64,000 nt of DNA, taken from assembly GCA_002440965.1 (NCBI GenBank), contig DJWJ01000016.1:11646-75645 (forward strand), in the 5' to 3' direction. Under the pieces are notes generated by a model that was not told the DNA's origin, made no database searches, and worked only from the letters and a program-made list of their open reading frames with translations. The DNA comes from Candidatus Omnitrophica bacterium UBA6233. Its GTDB lineage: Bacteria > Omnitrophota > Gorgyraeia > Gygaellales > Profunditerraquicolaceae. A program made the translations under genes and the position numbers. This document shows positions 41,906 to 49,636 of the stretch, one piece after another (positions within the stretch are counted from its first letter, which is position 1; each line of letters opens with the position of its first letter).

Positions 41906-43124
41906 GATAGCGATTACTGGCATAGGTATTGTCAGTCCTTCAGGAATAAATAAACGCCAGTTTTGGGCGAATATAAAATCCGGCAGGTCTTTTGTAAAAG
42001 AAATTACTCGTTTTGATGCTTCTAAATATCCGTCGCATATAGCCGGGCAAATCGATGAGCTGAACAAGTATAGCAATATCTCCGAGCGCCTGCTGAAAAA
42101 GATCGATGCGTTCTCGCATATGGCTTTAATTGCTTCTGAGCTTGCTTTGCAGGATGCCGGGATAGATATAAAGAATGAAGACCCGAATTTAGTCGGCATA
42201 TTTTTAGGTAACGCTATCGGCGGATGGCTTTACGCTGAAACAGAATTGCGTGATTTATATATCGAAGGCCGGGAAGGTGTTTCTCCTTACATGGCTTCAG
42301 CGTGGTTTCCGGCTGCCCCGCAAGGACAAGTTTCTATTTATTATGGTATTAAAGGATTTTCCAAAACAGTTGTCGCCGATAGAGCCGGTTCCTTGATGGC
42401 CTTAGGTTACGGAGCCAAGGTTTTAAATAAGAATAAATTAAATATGATTTTAGCCGGAGGCATGGAAGCGCCGGTGTCGCCTTACGCGCTTTTATGCTGC
42501 AATACTTACGGAGCTTTATCCAAAAATAATTCCCAGCCTCAAGAAGCTTACAAGCCATTTGATAAAAAGCGCGATGGCTTTGTAATCGGTGAAGGCGCGG
42601 GGATTGTGGTTATGGAGAGTGTGCAGAGGGCAAGTAAAAGAGGAGTTAAACCTTTGGCTTATATTTCCGGATACTCGACCAGCTGCGACGGAATTGACCG
42701 GATCAATTGCGCAAGCGACGGGGTAGAATTAGCCAGAGCAATAAAACTAGCGCTTGCCGATGCTAAAACCAATATTGATGAAATTGATTATATAAGTCTA
42801 GATGGCGCGGCTATAAATTTGTGGGATGATTCTGAACTGCAGGCGATTAAAAGCATTTTTGGCGCCAGGACCAAAGATATTCCAATGAGTTGCCCTAAAT
42901 CTATGTTCGGAAATTTACTGGGGGCAAGTGGAGCGGTGGATATGATTACTACTATCTTAGCGATGGAACATAGTTTGGTTCCGGTTACTTTAAATTTAGA
43001 CGAACCAAGTATGAAAGGTTTTAATTATATTACAAAAGAAGCCAAGGAATACAAAATCGATAAAGCCCTGGTGATTTCGCGCGGCAGGGGCGGAATCAAT
43101 TCAGTTCTGGTGGTTGAAAAGTAA
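41898..43124 (+). CDS. Chain-length-factor-like ketosynthase, KS-beta
   Basis: A 408-aa ketosynthase homologue overlapping KS-alpha by 8 nt. All three catalytic positions are changed: Arg162 for Cys (ADRAGSLMALG), Asp302 for the first His (SLDGAAINL) and Asn339 for the second His (MFGNLLGASG), while the FabF scaffold (KPFDKKRDGFVIGEGAG) is kept. A chain length factor forms a heterodimer with KS-alpha and sets product length. In actinobacterial CLF the Cys is a Gln, so the Arg/Asp/Asn set is unusual. Confidence 0.85.
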   Translation: MDKIAITGIGIVSPSGINKRQFWANIKSGRSFVKEITRFDASKYPSHIAGQIDELNKYSNISERLLKKIDAFSHMALIASELALQDAGIDIKNEDPNLVGIFLGNAIGGWLYAETELRDLYIEGREGVSPYMASAWFPAAPQGQVSIYYGIKGFSKTVVADRAGSLMALGYGAKVLNKNKLNMILAGGMEAPVSPYALLCCNTYGALSKNNSQPQEAYKPFDKKRDGFVIGEGAGIVVMESVQRASKRGVKPLAYISGYSTSCDGIDRINCASDGVELARAIKLALADAKTNIDEIDYISLDGAAINLWDDSELQAIKSIFGARTKDIPMSCPKSMFGNLLGASGAVDMITTILAMEHSLVPVTLNLDEPSMKGFNYITKEAKEYKIDKALVISRGRGGINSVLVVEK

Positions 43125-43131
43125 ATAGTTT

Positions 43132-43263
43132 AATGACAAATGACAAAATCCAAAGCACAAAATAAATCTAAAGTTCAAATGTCAAATACTAAAACTAATG
43201 TTTTGTTATTTAATTTTTGGAATTTGAATTTATTTTGGATCTTGTGCTTTGTCATTTGACATT
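43132..43263 (+). repeat. Long-hairpin repeat, copy 2
   Basis: AATGACAAATGACAAA at the left and TTTGTCATTTGACATT at the right pair over about 36 nt with a few mismatches, leaving a 60-nt A/T-rich loop. It begins 8 nt after KS-beta and ends right before the RBS of the radical SAM gene. Confidence 0.8.
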
Positions 43264-43278
43264 AAAAGAGGAGGAGTT

Positions 43279-44739
43279 ATGAAGATATTATTTGTAATGC
43301 CTAAAGTCGGTGCCTGGGCAACCCATGGGATTCACCGTTCGCCGAATCAGTTATACGCGCATTGGGCTGCTTATGTGCGTGAAAAAGGATATAAGGATGT
43401 GGCGGTTATTGACGGTAAAGCTGAGCAGATTCCGATGGATCAGCTTATCGAACAGGTAAAACTTAAGAACCCCGATGTGGTGGTAATGGGTGAGCAGCTG
43501 CATGGTTATGGCGGATACGGAGTTTTACGCCATTTTAAAGACGCGGCCATTGGAATTAAAAAAGCCCTGCCTAAAACCAAGATAATTCTCGGCGGATTAT
43601 GGTATTCGGCAATGCCTGTTCCGACTTTAGAAGAAATTCCGGAAGTTGATTTCGTGGTTATGGGAGAAGAGGAGTCATTTGGAGATTTAATCGAGGCAAT
43701 TGATAAGAATAAGCCGCTTAAGGATGTTGGCGGAGTAACTTCGCGCATCGATGGTAAGATAGTCATGGGCCCGCATAAACCATTGATGACGGATTTGGAT
43801 AAATTACCTTTACCGGCTTATGATTTGTTTCCGATGGATAAGTACTCGGGCCACACTTATTGGAAACCGTTTGTGGATATGGTTACTTCCCGCGGCTGCC
43901 CTTCAGCCTGCACATTTTGTTATGAGTGGGATCAGTTTGATCCGCGCTCGCCTTCGGATTTCTTAAAATGGCGCGCCAAGAGCCCAGAAAGAGTAATTGA
44001 AGAATTGAAACTCCTGCGCGATAAATACGGAGTCAAAGTAGTAGTAATTCAGGATGATAATTTTATCGTGGATCCTGCGCGCGTCAAGAAATTCTGCGAG
44101 TTAAAAAAGAAAGCTAACATTGATACCAAATGGGTTGCTTTGGGCAGGGCTACTGATTGGATCAATTGCGAATCGATCTTACCTCTGATGAAAGAAACAG
44201 GTCTATTCATGGGAGTCTTTGGAATTGAAGTAACTACCCAGTCGGAACTTAAGAAGATCGCTAAAGGTATAACCATTGACCAGATCCAAAAGACAATCGA
44301 TATCCTGCGCAAACAGAATATCGCGATTGTCGCTGACATTATGATGGGTTTTGATTATGATACCGAAGAAATAATTAAGCAGCGTTTTGAGTTTACCGAC
44401 GCGGTGGATCCGGATATTTTATGGGTTGGTTACGTGACTCCTGCGCCGAATTCGCCGATGTGGAAGGTTGCCTTAAAGAAAAACTGGATCGATCCCAAGA
44501 AAGTGGATTTCTCGACCTGGGATTTTCTGCACCCGGTAATTCCTACGGATCACTTAACTACTGAAGACTTAGGCAGGCTTGGTTCATGGTGTATGCGCGA
44601 ATTTTTCTCCAAACCCGGACGGGTCAACCGGATCATGGAGAGCGATTTTGATCCGCTGGCCAAGCTTTGTTTCCAGGATGTTATGAATGGCATCAACAAG
44701 TGGGAAGCAGCCGCGACCAAGGGCGAAGTTCAGATATAA
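43279..44739 (+). CDS. B12-binding radical SAM enzyme (BchE-like)
   Basis: 486 aa. An N-terminal Rossmann cobalamin-binding domain (residues 1-140: 'VKLKNPDVVVMGEQLHGYGG', 'TKIILGGLWYSAM') precedes a radical SAM barrel with SRGCPSACTFCYEW (C-x3-C-x2-C). The family includes BchE, HpnP and various C-methylases or ring-forming enzymes in anaerobes. In a KS cluster it could make a C-methyl group or an oxygen-independent ring closure or hydroxylation. The reaction is not predictable from sequence. AGGAGG is well placed before the ATG at 43279. Confidence 0.85.
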   Translation: MKILFVMPKVGAWATHGIHRSPNQLYAHWAAYVREKGYKDVAVIDGKAEQIPMDQLIEQVKLKNPDVVVMGEQLHGYGGYGVLRHFKDAAIGIKKALPKTKIILGGLWYSAMPVPTLEEIPEVDFVVMGEEESFGDLIEAIDKNKPLKDVGGVTSRIDGKIVMGPHKPLMTDLDKLPLPAYDLFPMDKYSGHTYWKPFVDMVTSRGCPSACTFCYEWDQFDPRSPSDFLKWRAKSPERVIEELKLLRDKYGVKVVVIQDDNFIVDPARVKKFCELKKKANIDTKWVALGRATDWINCESILPLMKETGLFMGVFGIEVTTQSELKKIAKGITIDQIQKTIDILRKQNIAIVADIMMGFDYDTEEIIKQRFEFTDAVDPDILWVGYVTPAPNSPMWKVALKKNWIDPKKVDFSTWDFLHPVIPTDHLTTEDLGRLGSWCMREFFSKPGRVNRIMESDFDPLAKLCFQDVMNGINKWEAAATKGEVQI

Positions 44740-44753
44740 GCTAAAGGAAGGAT

Positions 44754-44990
44754 ATGGAGATGAAAGCGAAAGTTAAAGAAGTTTTGGTTAATTTGCTCAA
44801 AGTCAAACCTGAAGAATTAAAGGATGGTGTTTCTTTGGAAGAGAGTATAGGCGTGGATTCAACTGAAATGGTTGAGTCAGTCATTGCTCTGGAAAAGGCT
44901 TTTGGAGTGAAGTTAAGCCCTAAAGAAATTAGCAAGTCTTCCAGCATTGACGATATCGCGAAAATTATAAGTAGCAAGATAAGCGTTTAA
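44754..44990 (+). CDS. Acyl carrier protein
   Basis: A 78-aa ACP. The phosphopantetheine acceptor is Ser36 in GVDSTEMVE, with the usual acidic helix around it. AAAGGA lies 5 nt before; an in-frame ATG at 44760 would remove two residues. It follows the radical SAM gene by 14 nt and KS-alpha/KS-beta lie just upstream, so it is probably the dedicated carrier. No phosphopantetheinyl transferase is in the window. Confidence 0.9.
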   Translation: MEMKAKVKEVLVNLLKVKPEELKDGVSLEESIGVDSTEMVESVIALEKAFGVKLSPKEISKSSSIDDIAKIISSKISV

Positions 44991-45091
44991 TGACAAATGT
45001 CAAAATTCAAATGTCAAAATTCAAATGTAAAAACCAAGGTATTTAGTTTTGTAATTTGCGCTTTGACATTTGAATTTTGACATTTGACATT
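44989..45091 (+). repeat. Long-hairpin repeat, copy 3
   Basis: A left arm (AATGACAAATGTCAAAATTC...) and a right arm (...TTTTGACATTTGACATT) pair with few mismatches. The repeat abuts the ACP stop codon and ends 12 nt before the next gene. The left arm repeats the unit AATGTCAAAATTCA twice. Confidence 0.8.
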
Positions 45092-45103
45092 AGCTATTTA
45101 TTC

Positions 45104-45901
45104 ATGAAGATTATTGATTTAAGTCTTCCAATAGATGACAAGGCGTTTGAGGTGCACAAGGTAGCCATTGAGCGGGTAACTCATAAGGCGGGGATTAAGA
45201 AGTTTAACCGCGTGATTATGGGTAAGACGCTGGCGGGAAGAGTTAAATACCTTTTGGGAAAACGCATCCTCAAGAAAGAAGATTTACCTGACGAAGAATT
45301 TTTATCACTGGAAGTCGTGCATTCTCCGGTTCACGTCGGCACCCACCTGGATTATTCATTCCATTACGGATCAAAATCCGAAAACCGCACCTCTAAAACA
45401 GCCGAAGAGATCCCGCTGGAATATTGTTATCAAGACGGAGTAAGGCTCAATCTTACCCATAAAAAACCCAATGAAAAAATTCTTTCCGCGGATATCGAAG
45501 CAGCGCTTAAAAAAATAAATTATAAATTAAAACCTCTGGATATTGTTTTTTTGCATACCGGAGCGGATAAGTTTTTTGGTTCGCCAAAATATTTCTCGGA
45601 TTATCCGGGAGTGGATACTTCGGCGATAGATTATCTTTTGGACCAGGGAGTCAAGATTTTTGGGGTGGATACAATGGGTATTGACCGTCCATACAGGTTT
45701 ATGCTTAAAGAATTCCTGGAGAGTAAAAATCTTAAGGCTTTATACCCGGCGCATTTTTATGGAAGAAAAAGAGAATTCATCCATATCGAGAGGCTGGCTA
45801 ATTTAGAGAAGCTTCCGGCAACTGGGTTTAAGGTTATTTGTTTTCCGGTGAAGATTAAAAATACAGGCGCGGCTTGGTCGCGAGTAGTTGCAATATTATG
45901 A
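45104..45901 (+). CDS. Cyclase-family protein (kynurenine-formamidase-like)
   Basis: A 265-aa member of the putative cyclase family PF04199, with the metal motif HVGTHLDYSFHYG (HxGTHxDxxxH). Known relatives are KynB formamidases, and others occur as tailoring enzymes in polyketide clusters. Here it follows the ACP and precedes an SRPBCC protein, so a role in cyclising or hydrolysing the product is suggested by context, not proven. The start is the ATG at 45104; no strong SD. Confidence 0.75.
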   Translation: MKIIDLSLPIDDKAFEVHKVAIERVTHKAGIKKFNRVIMGKTLAGRVKYLLGKRILKKEDLPDEEFLSLEVVHSPVHVGTHLDYSFHYGSKSENRTSKTAEEIPLEYCYQDGVRLNLTHKKPNEKILSADIEAALKKINYKLKPLDIVFLHTGADKFFGSPKYFSDYPGVDTSAIDYLLDQGVKIFGVDTMGIDRPYRFMLKEFLESKNLKALYPAHFYGRKREFIHIERLANLEKLPATGFKVICFPVKIKNTGAAWSRVVAIL

Positions 45902-45942
45902 CACCCGGCCTTAAAGGGTAGGCCGGTGTGCGCTTTCTGCGC
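45902..45942 (+). repeat. Hairpin pair just before an RBS
   Basis: CACC(C)GGCCT and AGGCCGGTG (45902-45928) form a GC-rich stem. GCGC-TTTCT-GCGC (45930-45942) is a second hairpin. Both end just before the AAGGAGG of the next gene. Similar units precede the SDR gene and the secreted-protein gene. Confidence 0.7.
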
Positions 45943-45954
45943 AAGGAGGATTAA

Positions 45955-46392
45955 ATGGGACACACTTGTAATTCGATAATAATCAAGGCGCCATATGATT
46001 TAGTATTTGATATTTCCAATGATATCCCGCGCTGGACCGAATTATTTGGCAGCGAATACAAAAAAGCTGAGATTACAAAAAAAGAAGAGAACAAGATTAC
46101 TTTTTGCCTGACTGATGATGAAGATAAGTCTTGGATTTCTTGGAGACTGCTTTATAAAGACAAATTCTTTACTTATTCTGAAAGGCAGGAGCCGAAATTT
46201 CCGTTTAAATATATGAAAATCGTCTGGCTCTATACCCAAAAGCCGGAAGGAGTGGAATTAACCTGGATTCAACATTTTGAAATGGATGATAAAGCCAAGT
46301 TCAATGATGAGCAGGTCGAGGGCTTCATTAATAAGCATTCCAAAGACAATCTGTTAATTTTTAAGAATGTAATTGAAAAAGCAGCAGCTTAA
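45955..46392 (+). CDS. SRPBCC-fold protein (polyketide cyclase/aromatase-like)
   Basis: A 145-aa single START/SRPBCC-type domain. The N-terminus 'NSIIIKAPYDLVFDISNDIPRWTELF' and the C-terminal helix 'FINKHSKDNLLIFKNVIE', with the core strands between ('WLYTQKPEGVELTWIQHFEM'), match the polyketide cyclase/dehydrase family, including TcmN-type aromatases. It could form the first ring of a poly-beta-keto chain or merely bind it. AAGGAGG precedes the ATG. The neighbours are ACP and SDR. Confidence 0.75.
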   Translation: MGHTCNSIIIKAPYDLVFDISNDIPRWTELFGSEYKKAEITKKEENKITFCLTDDEDKSWISWRLLYKDKFFTYSERQEPKFPFKYMKIVWLYTQKPEGVELTWIQHFEMDDKAKFNDEQVEGFINKHSKDNLLIFKNVIEKAAA

Positions 46393-46399
46393 AACAATG

Positions 46400-46455
46400 C
46401 TCCGCGCATAGCGCGGAGTTAAATAAGCGCCAAGCGCCAGTGGCGGCGCTTATTT
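46400..46455 (+). repeat. Two stem-loops just before an RBS
   Basis: CTCCGCGC-ATA-GCGCGGAG (46400-46418) is a perfect 8-bp stem. AAATAAGCGCC and GGCGCTTATTT (46421-46455) form a perfect 11-bp stem. They end 1 nt before the AAGGAGG of the SDR gene. Confidence 0.75.
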
Positions 46456-46468
46456 AAGGAGGTAGAAA

Positions 46469-47245
46469 ATGAATCAGGACTTAAAAGGTAAGGTAGCGAT
46501 TGTAACCGGAGCAAGCCGAGGGATTGGCAAGGCTCTTGCCTGCACTGCGGCAAGCTTAGGAGTAAATTTAACTATTGCTGCCCGCGGAGAAGGCCAATTA
46601 AAAGAAGCAGCTGAAGAAATCGCCAAAAAATATAAGGTAGATGTTTTAGCTGTTCCTTGCGATGTCACTAAATTAGAGGACCTCGAGAATTTGGTGAATA
46701 AAACCAAGGAGAAATTCGGTAAGATCGATATTTTGATCAATAACGCCGGAGTTTCTTCGCAGTATCCATTTCAAGATCAGCCGATTGAGGATTTTGAGCG
46801 CCTGGCCCATACAAATTATTTGGGTTATGTGCGCCTGATCCGTTTGGTTATCAACGATATGATCAAAAATAAAAGCGGCGCGATCATCAATATGGTTTCC
46901 GGCTCTACTCTTTGCGATCCGCTACCCAGGAATTTTATCGTTTATAGCTCATTAAAAGTCGGTTTGCGCGCGTTCTCTAAAGGGTTATTTTGGGAATTGC
47001 GCGACCACGGTATCAAAGTTACTTCGATATTGCCCGGGGTTACGGACACGGATCTGACCGGAAAATTAAGCGAGATTACCGCTGATACTAAAAGATTGAT
47101 GAGCACTGAGGCAATCGAAGACGCGGTCAGGTTTGCTTTGACTGTGCCGCAGAATGTTTGTCCCCTAGAGATCGCGGTAATCAATCAGCAAACCCCGTGG
47201 ACAGCTCCGGTAATACCATTTGCACAGAAGCATCCGGGAAAATAG
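46469..47245 (+). CDS. Short-chain dehydrogenase/reductase (FabG-like ketoreductase)
   Basis: A 258-aa SDR of the classical type: TGASRGIG (NADP site), NNAGVSS, active Ser in VSGSTL and YSSLK (YxxxK) catalytic pair. The active site (Y-x3-K) matches reductases of ketoacyl-ACP or polyketides. The clustering with KS genes points to a ketoreductase that reduces one keto group. AAGGAGG and ATG at 46469 are clear. It is preceded by strong hairpins. Confidence 0.85.
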   Translation: MNQDLKGKVAIVTGASRGIGKALACTAASLGVNLTIAARGEGQLKEAAEEIAKKYKVDVLAVPCDVTKLEDLENLVNKTKEKFGKIDILINNAGVSSQYPFQDQPIEDFERLAHTNYLGYVRLIRLVINDMIKNKSGAIINMVSGSTLCDPLPRNFIVYSSLKVGLRAFSKGLFWELRDHGIKVTSILPGVTDTDLTGKLSEITADTKRLMSTEAIEDAVRFALTVPQNVCPLEIAVINQQTPWTAPVIPFAQKHPGK

Positions 47246-47253
47246 CTTAACGG

Positions 47254-47283
47254 CACCCGACGCTGATCGGAATTGCGTCGGTG
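47254..47283 (+). repeat. Hairpin before the secreted-protein gene
   Basis: CACC(C)GACGC (47254-47263) and GCGTCGGTG (47275-47283) form a GC-rich stem with one bulged base. It begins 9 nt after the SDR stop and lies 15 nt before AAGGAGG. Confidence 0.65.
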
Positions 47284-47309
47284 TTGTCATGGTAGGCAAG
47301 GAGGATTAA

Positions 47310-47918
47310 GTGAAAAAAATATTTTTAGCGGCGGCATTGTTATTAGGGATAACAGGAATTAGTTTTACGGCAGATGGAAATTTGCTGGTTGATGATTTTG
47401 AGATCGCGGTTTCAGCTGGGCCAGACGGCACAGTTGATTTTGGCGCGGGAAACGGCTCAATTATAAAAGTTACCGCGGCCGCGGATGTTAAAAATACCGG
47501 AAAACAAGGTCTAAAGGTTGATTTTGACGCGGTTACCGGCGGGTATATGTATGTTGCCCGCGGCGAAGGGCTTGACGCGCATAATACCGGCTGGCTCGTA
47601 AATCCGGATAGCATCAAATGGCAGGATTATAAGGCATTTTCTTTTTATATGTATGGCTCAGATTCCAAAGGTAAAATAGCTTTTGATCTTAAAGACAGTG
47701 GAAATGAAATCTGGCGTTTTATAGTTGAAGATAATTTCAAGGGGTGGAAGCAGATCATCTGTAATTTTGATCAATTTACCGTAAGGGGCGATTGGCAGCC
47801 GCAAACAGCTGATAATAACGCGGCGCTTAATTTTCCGATCCGTTCATTTCAATTTGAGCCGCTTCCTCCATTAAAGGGCACGATTTATTTTGATACAATG
47901 GAGTTGATCAAGAAATAA
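47310..47918 (+). CDS. Secreted CBM11/CIA30-like protein
   Basis: A 202-aa exported protein with a Sec signal (residues 1-20). The rest has the jelly-roll pattern of the CBM11/CIA30 family: 'LLVDDFEIA', 'GKQGLKVDFDAVTGGYMY', 'YKAFSFYMYGSDSKGKIAFDL', 'WKQIICNFDQF' and 'IRSFQFEPLPPLKGTIYFDTMEL'. Such modules bind polysaccharides or are structural. A GTG start with AAGGAGG. Its place inside a biosynthetic run is surprising for a secreted protein and may point to export or surface placement of the product. Confidence 0.65.
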   Translation: MKKIFLAAALLLGITGISFTADGNLLVDDFEIAVSAGPDGTVDFGAGNGSIIKVTAAADVKNTGKQGLKVDFDAVTGGYMYVARGEGLDAHNTGWLVNPDSIKWQDYKAFSFYMYGSDSKGKIAFDLKDSGNEIWRFIVEDNFKGWKQIICNFDQFTVRGDWQPQTADNNAALNFPIRSFQFEPLPPLKGTIYFDTMELIKK

Positions 47919-48310
47919 TGAATAAGCGGGATTTAAAGAACTTAAAAAAGCGTTACCTCATCTGGTTTTATAAGACTTCCAAAGAGGCGCTTGATAAAGT
48001 CGAGCGGAAATTCAGCCAGGTTGATATCGACCGTTTTATTCTTAAGGAATTGCAAGCTTCGGATAAGGATAAAGCGGTTGAACTTTTGATCGCTCAGTTT
48101 GAAGCGTATATTCAAAAGAAGGAAGCAGATGGCCTTGACTTAAAGTTCGAGAATAAGAAGTTAAAGCCGGATTATTTATTCCTTTCCTGGAAATTAGAAG
48201 CAATTGAAAAAGCGATTGTCAAAGAGCTGGGTAAAAAGGGGCTCGAAGAGATAAAGCTTCTCTATGAAGTTGAGATGATTGAGCGAATATTGAGAAGTAC
48301 AGAACATTAA
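47918..48310 (+). CDS. Small helical protein of unknown function
   Basis: A 130-aa protein with no recognised family. It is Lys- and Glu-rich and mostly helical by composition. A start overlaps the previous stop (TAATG). It is the last gene before the long-hairpin repeat at 48313. A membrane segment or signal peptide is not evident, so it probably acts in the cytosol. Confidence 0.5.
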   Translation: MNKRDLKNLKKRYLIWFYKTSKEALDKVERKFSQVDIDRFILKELQASDKDKAVELLIAQFEAYIQKKEADGLDLKFENKKLKPDYLFLSWKLEAIEKAIVKELGKKGLEEIKLLYEVEMIERILRSTEH

Positions 48311-48312
48311 GT

Positions 48313-48445
48313 AATGACAAATGACAAAATTCAAAGCACAAAATAAATTCAAAATCAAAATTACCAATGACAAAACCTTGGTTTTGACATTGGGTATTTG
48401 TCATTTAAATTTATTTTGAATTTTGAGCTTTGGTATTTGTCATTT
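48313..48445 (+). repeat. Long-hairpin repeat, copy 4
   Basis: Outer arms AATGACAAATGACAAA... and ...TTTGGTATTTGTCATT (about 40 nt, some mismatches) enclose a second hairpin with arms CCAATGACAAAACC and GGTTTTGACATTGG. It starts 3 nt after the unknown gene's stop. Confidence 0.8.
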
Positions 48446-48464
48446 TGAATAATCGTTCAGCAAC

Positions 48465-48484
48465 CCCCGGGCTTTAGCCTGAGG
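48465..48484 (+). repeat. Short REP-like palindrome
   Basis: CCCCGGGCTTTAGCCTGAGG, an imperfect inverted repeat (CCCGGGCT / AGCCTGAGG), follows the long-hairpin repeat. A further partial repeat end (GGCTTTGGGATTTGACATT, 48499-48518) precedes the next gene. Confidence 0.5.
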
Positions 48485-48523
48485 AGTATTCATTTTTTTG
48501 GCTTTGGGATTTGACATTAAATT

Positions 48524-49432
48524 ATGATTATAGACAGTCATAGTCACTGGTTACCTGAAGGAATAATCAATAGCGCCCATTTCTATCATAAAGGTTGGGG
48601 AGATATTGAGGCTCAGCTTAAGATGATGGATGCGGCGGGGATTGCTAAGGCGGTTTTAACATACCCAACTTCTGACGCGCATTTAAAAATGGGGAGTATC
48701 TCTGAAGTCGTGCGTATATTTAATGACCACGTCGCTAAAATCATCAAAAAATATCCGGATAGATTTATCGGAGCGGCAATTCTTCCCATAGACCACCAGC
48801 CGGATATGCTTAAAGAAATAAAGCGGACTACAGAAGAATTGGGATTTAAAGCTATTTCTTTAGCAACTAGTTATGGCGGAGTTTATTTGGATGATGCTAG
48901 ATTTATGGATGTATATAAGTTAGCCCAAAGCAAAAATTTACCGATCTTTGTGCATTCGCAGATTGTTAAGCCGATAGGAACTGAGCGCGTAGAGGATCCG
49001 CTACTTACTCCGGTAATTGAGTATGTGTTTGATACGACGATGTGTATTGGCAAGCTTTTGATGTCGGATATTCTGCGCGATTACCAGACTAAATTTATTT
49101 TTGGTTATTTTGGCGGAGTTACGCCGTTTTTGGCAAATAGATTTGACGCGACTTATCAAATGCTGCGAGGGATGAACTTTGTTAAGGATTTGCAAGCTAA
49201 GCCTACAGAATTATTAAAGAATATTTATGTGGATACTAGCGGAGATACGACTAAAGCTAATTTTCAGGCAGCCTTAGAGTTGTTCGGGCCGCAGCATATT
49301 TTATGGGGGAGCGACTGGCCAGCCAAGCGCGACATCGCTCCAGGCATCAATGCAATCAAAGAATTGAATATATCCGACGCGGATAAGAATAGTATATTAG
49401 GCGGTAATTTAGCTCAGCTTTTTGCTCTTTAG
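48524..49432 (+). CDS. Amidohydrolase-2 family protein (aromatic decarboxylase-like)
   Basis: 302 aa of the ACMSD/amidohydrolase-2 TIM-barrel family. It has HSHW (the HxH ligands), FVHSQ, GSDWP (Asp ligand) and 'NLAQLFAL'. The conserved His usually seen as (H)xGG is Tyr here (FIFGYFGG). Members decarboxylate or hydrolyse carboxylated aromatic rings, so in this run it may remove a carboxyl from a polyketide-derived ring. The metal change may alter this. Start ATG at 48524 has no strong SD. Confidence 0.65.
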   Translation: MIIDSHSHWLPEGIINSAHFYHKGWGDIEAQLKMMDAAGIAKAVLTYPTSDAHLKMGSISEVVRIFNDHVAKIIKKYPDRFIGAAILPIDHQPDMLKEIKRTTEELGFKAISLATSYGGVYLDDARFMDVYKLAQSKNLPIFVHSQIVKPIGTERVEDPLLTPVIEYVFDTTMCIGKLLMSDILRDYQTKFIFGYFGGVTPFLANRFDATYQMLRGMNFVKDLQAKPTELLKNIYVDTSGDTTKANFQAALELFGPQHILWGSDWPAKRDIAPGINAIKELNISDADKNSILGGNLAQLFAL

Positions 49433-49436
49433 CAAT

Positions 49437-49593
49437 TTGTGTCTGGCTTGTCTTGTTTAGCCTCGGGGTCCTGCCGCGGAAGTTTCCCCATTCCTGCGGT
49501 CAGGTTTGTCCTCGGAACGGGGAAGCCCCTCTTCCGCGTCACCCCTCCGGCATTACTCTAGACATAAGTGTAAACAAGCCAACCCAGCCACAA
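49437..49593. repeat. Nested inverted-repeat element 1
   Basis: The arms TTGTGTCTGGCTTGTCTTGTTTA (split here by position, 49437-49459) and 49571-49593 match on 20 of 23 bases as an inverted repeat. Inside lie CGCGGAAG (49475-49482) / CTTCCGCG (49531-49538) and TTCCCC / GGGGAA, giving a cruciform-like, GC-rich structure. It follows the amidohydrolase stop directly. Confidence 0.65.
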
Positions 49594-49636
49594 ATGTGGA
49601 CTCACAGCACCTTTTGGCAAAATAGCTCTTAAATGG

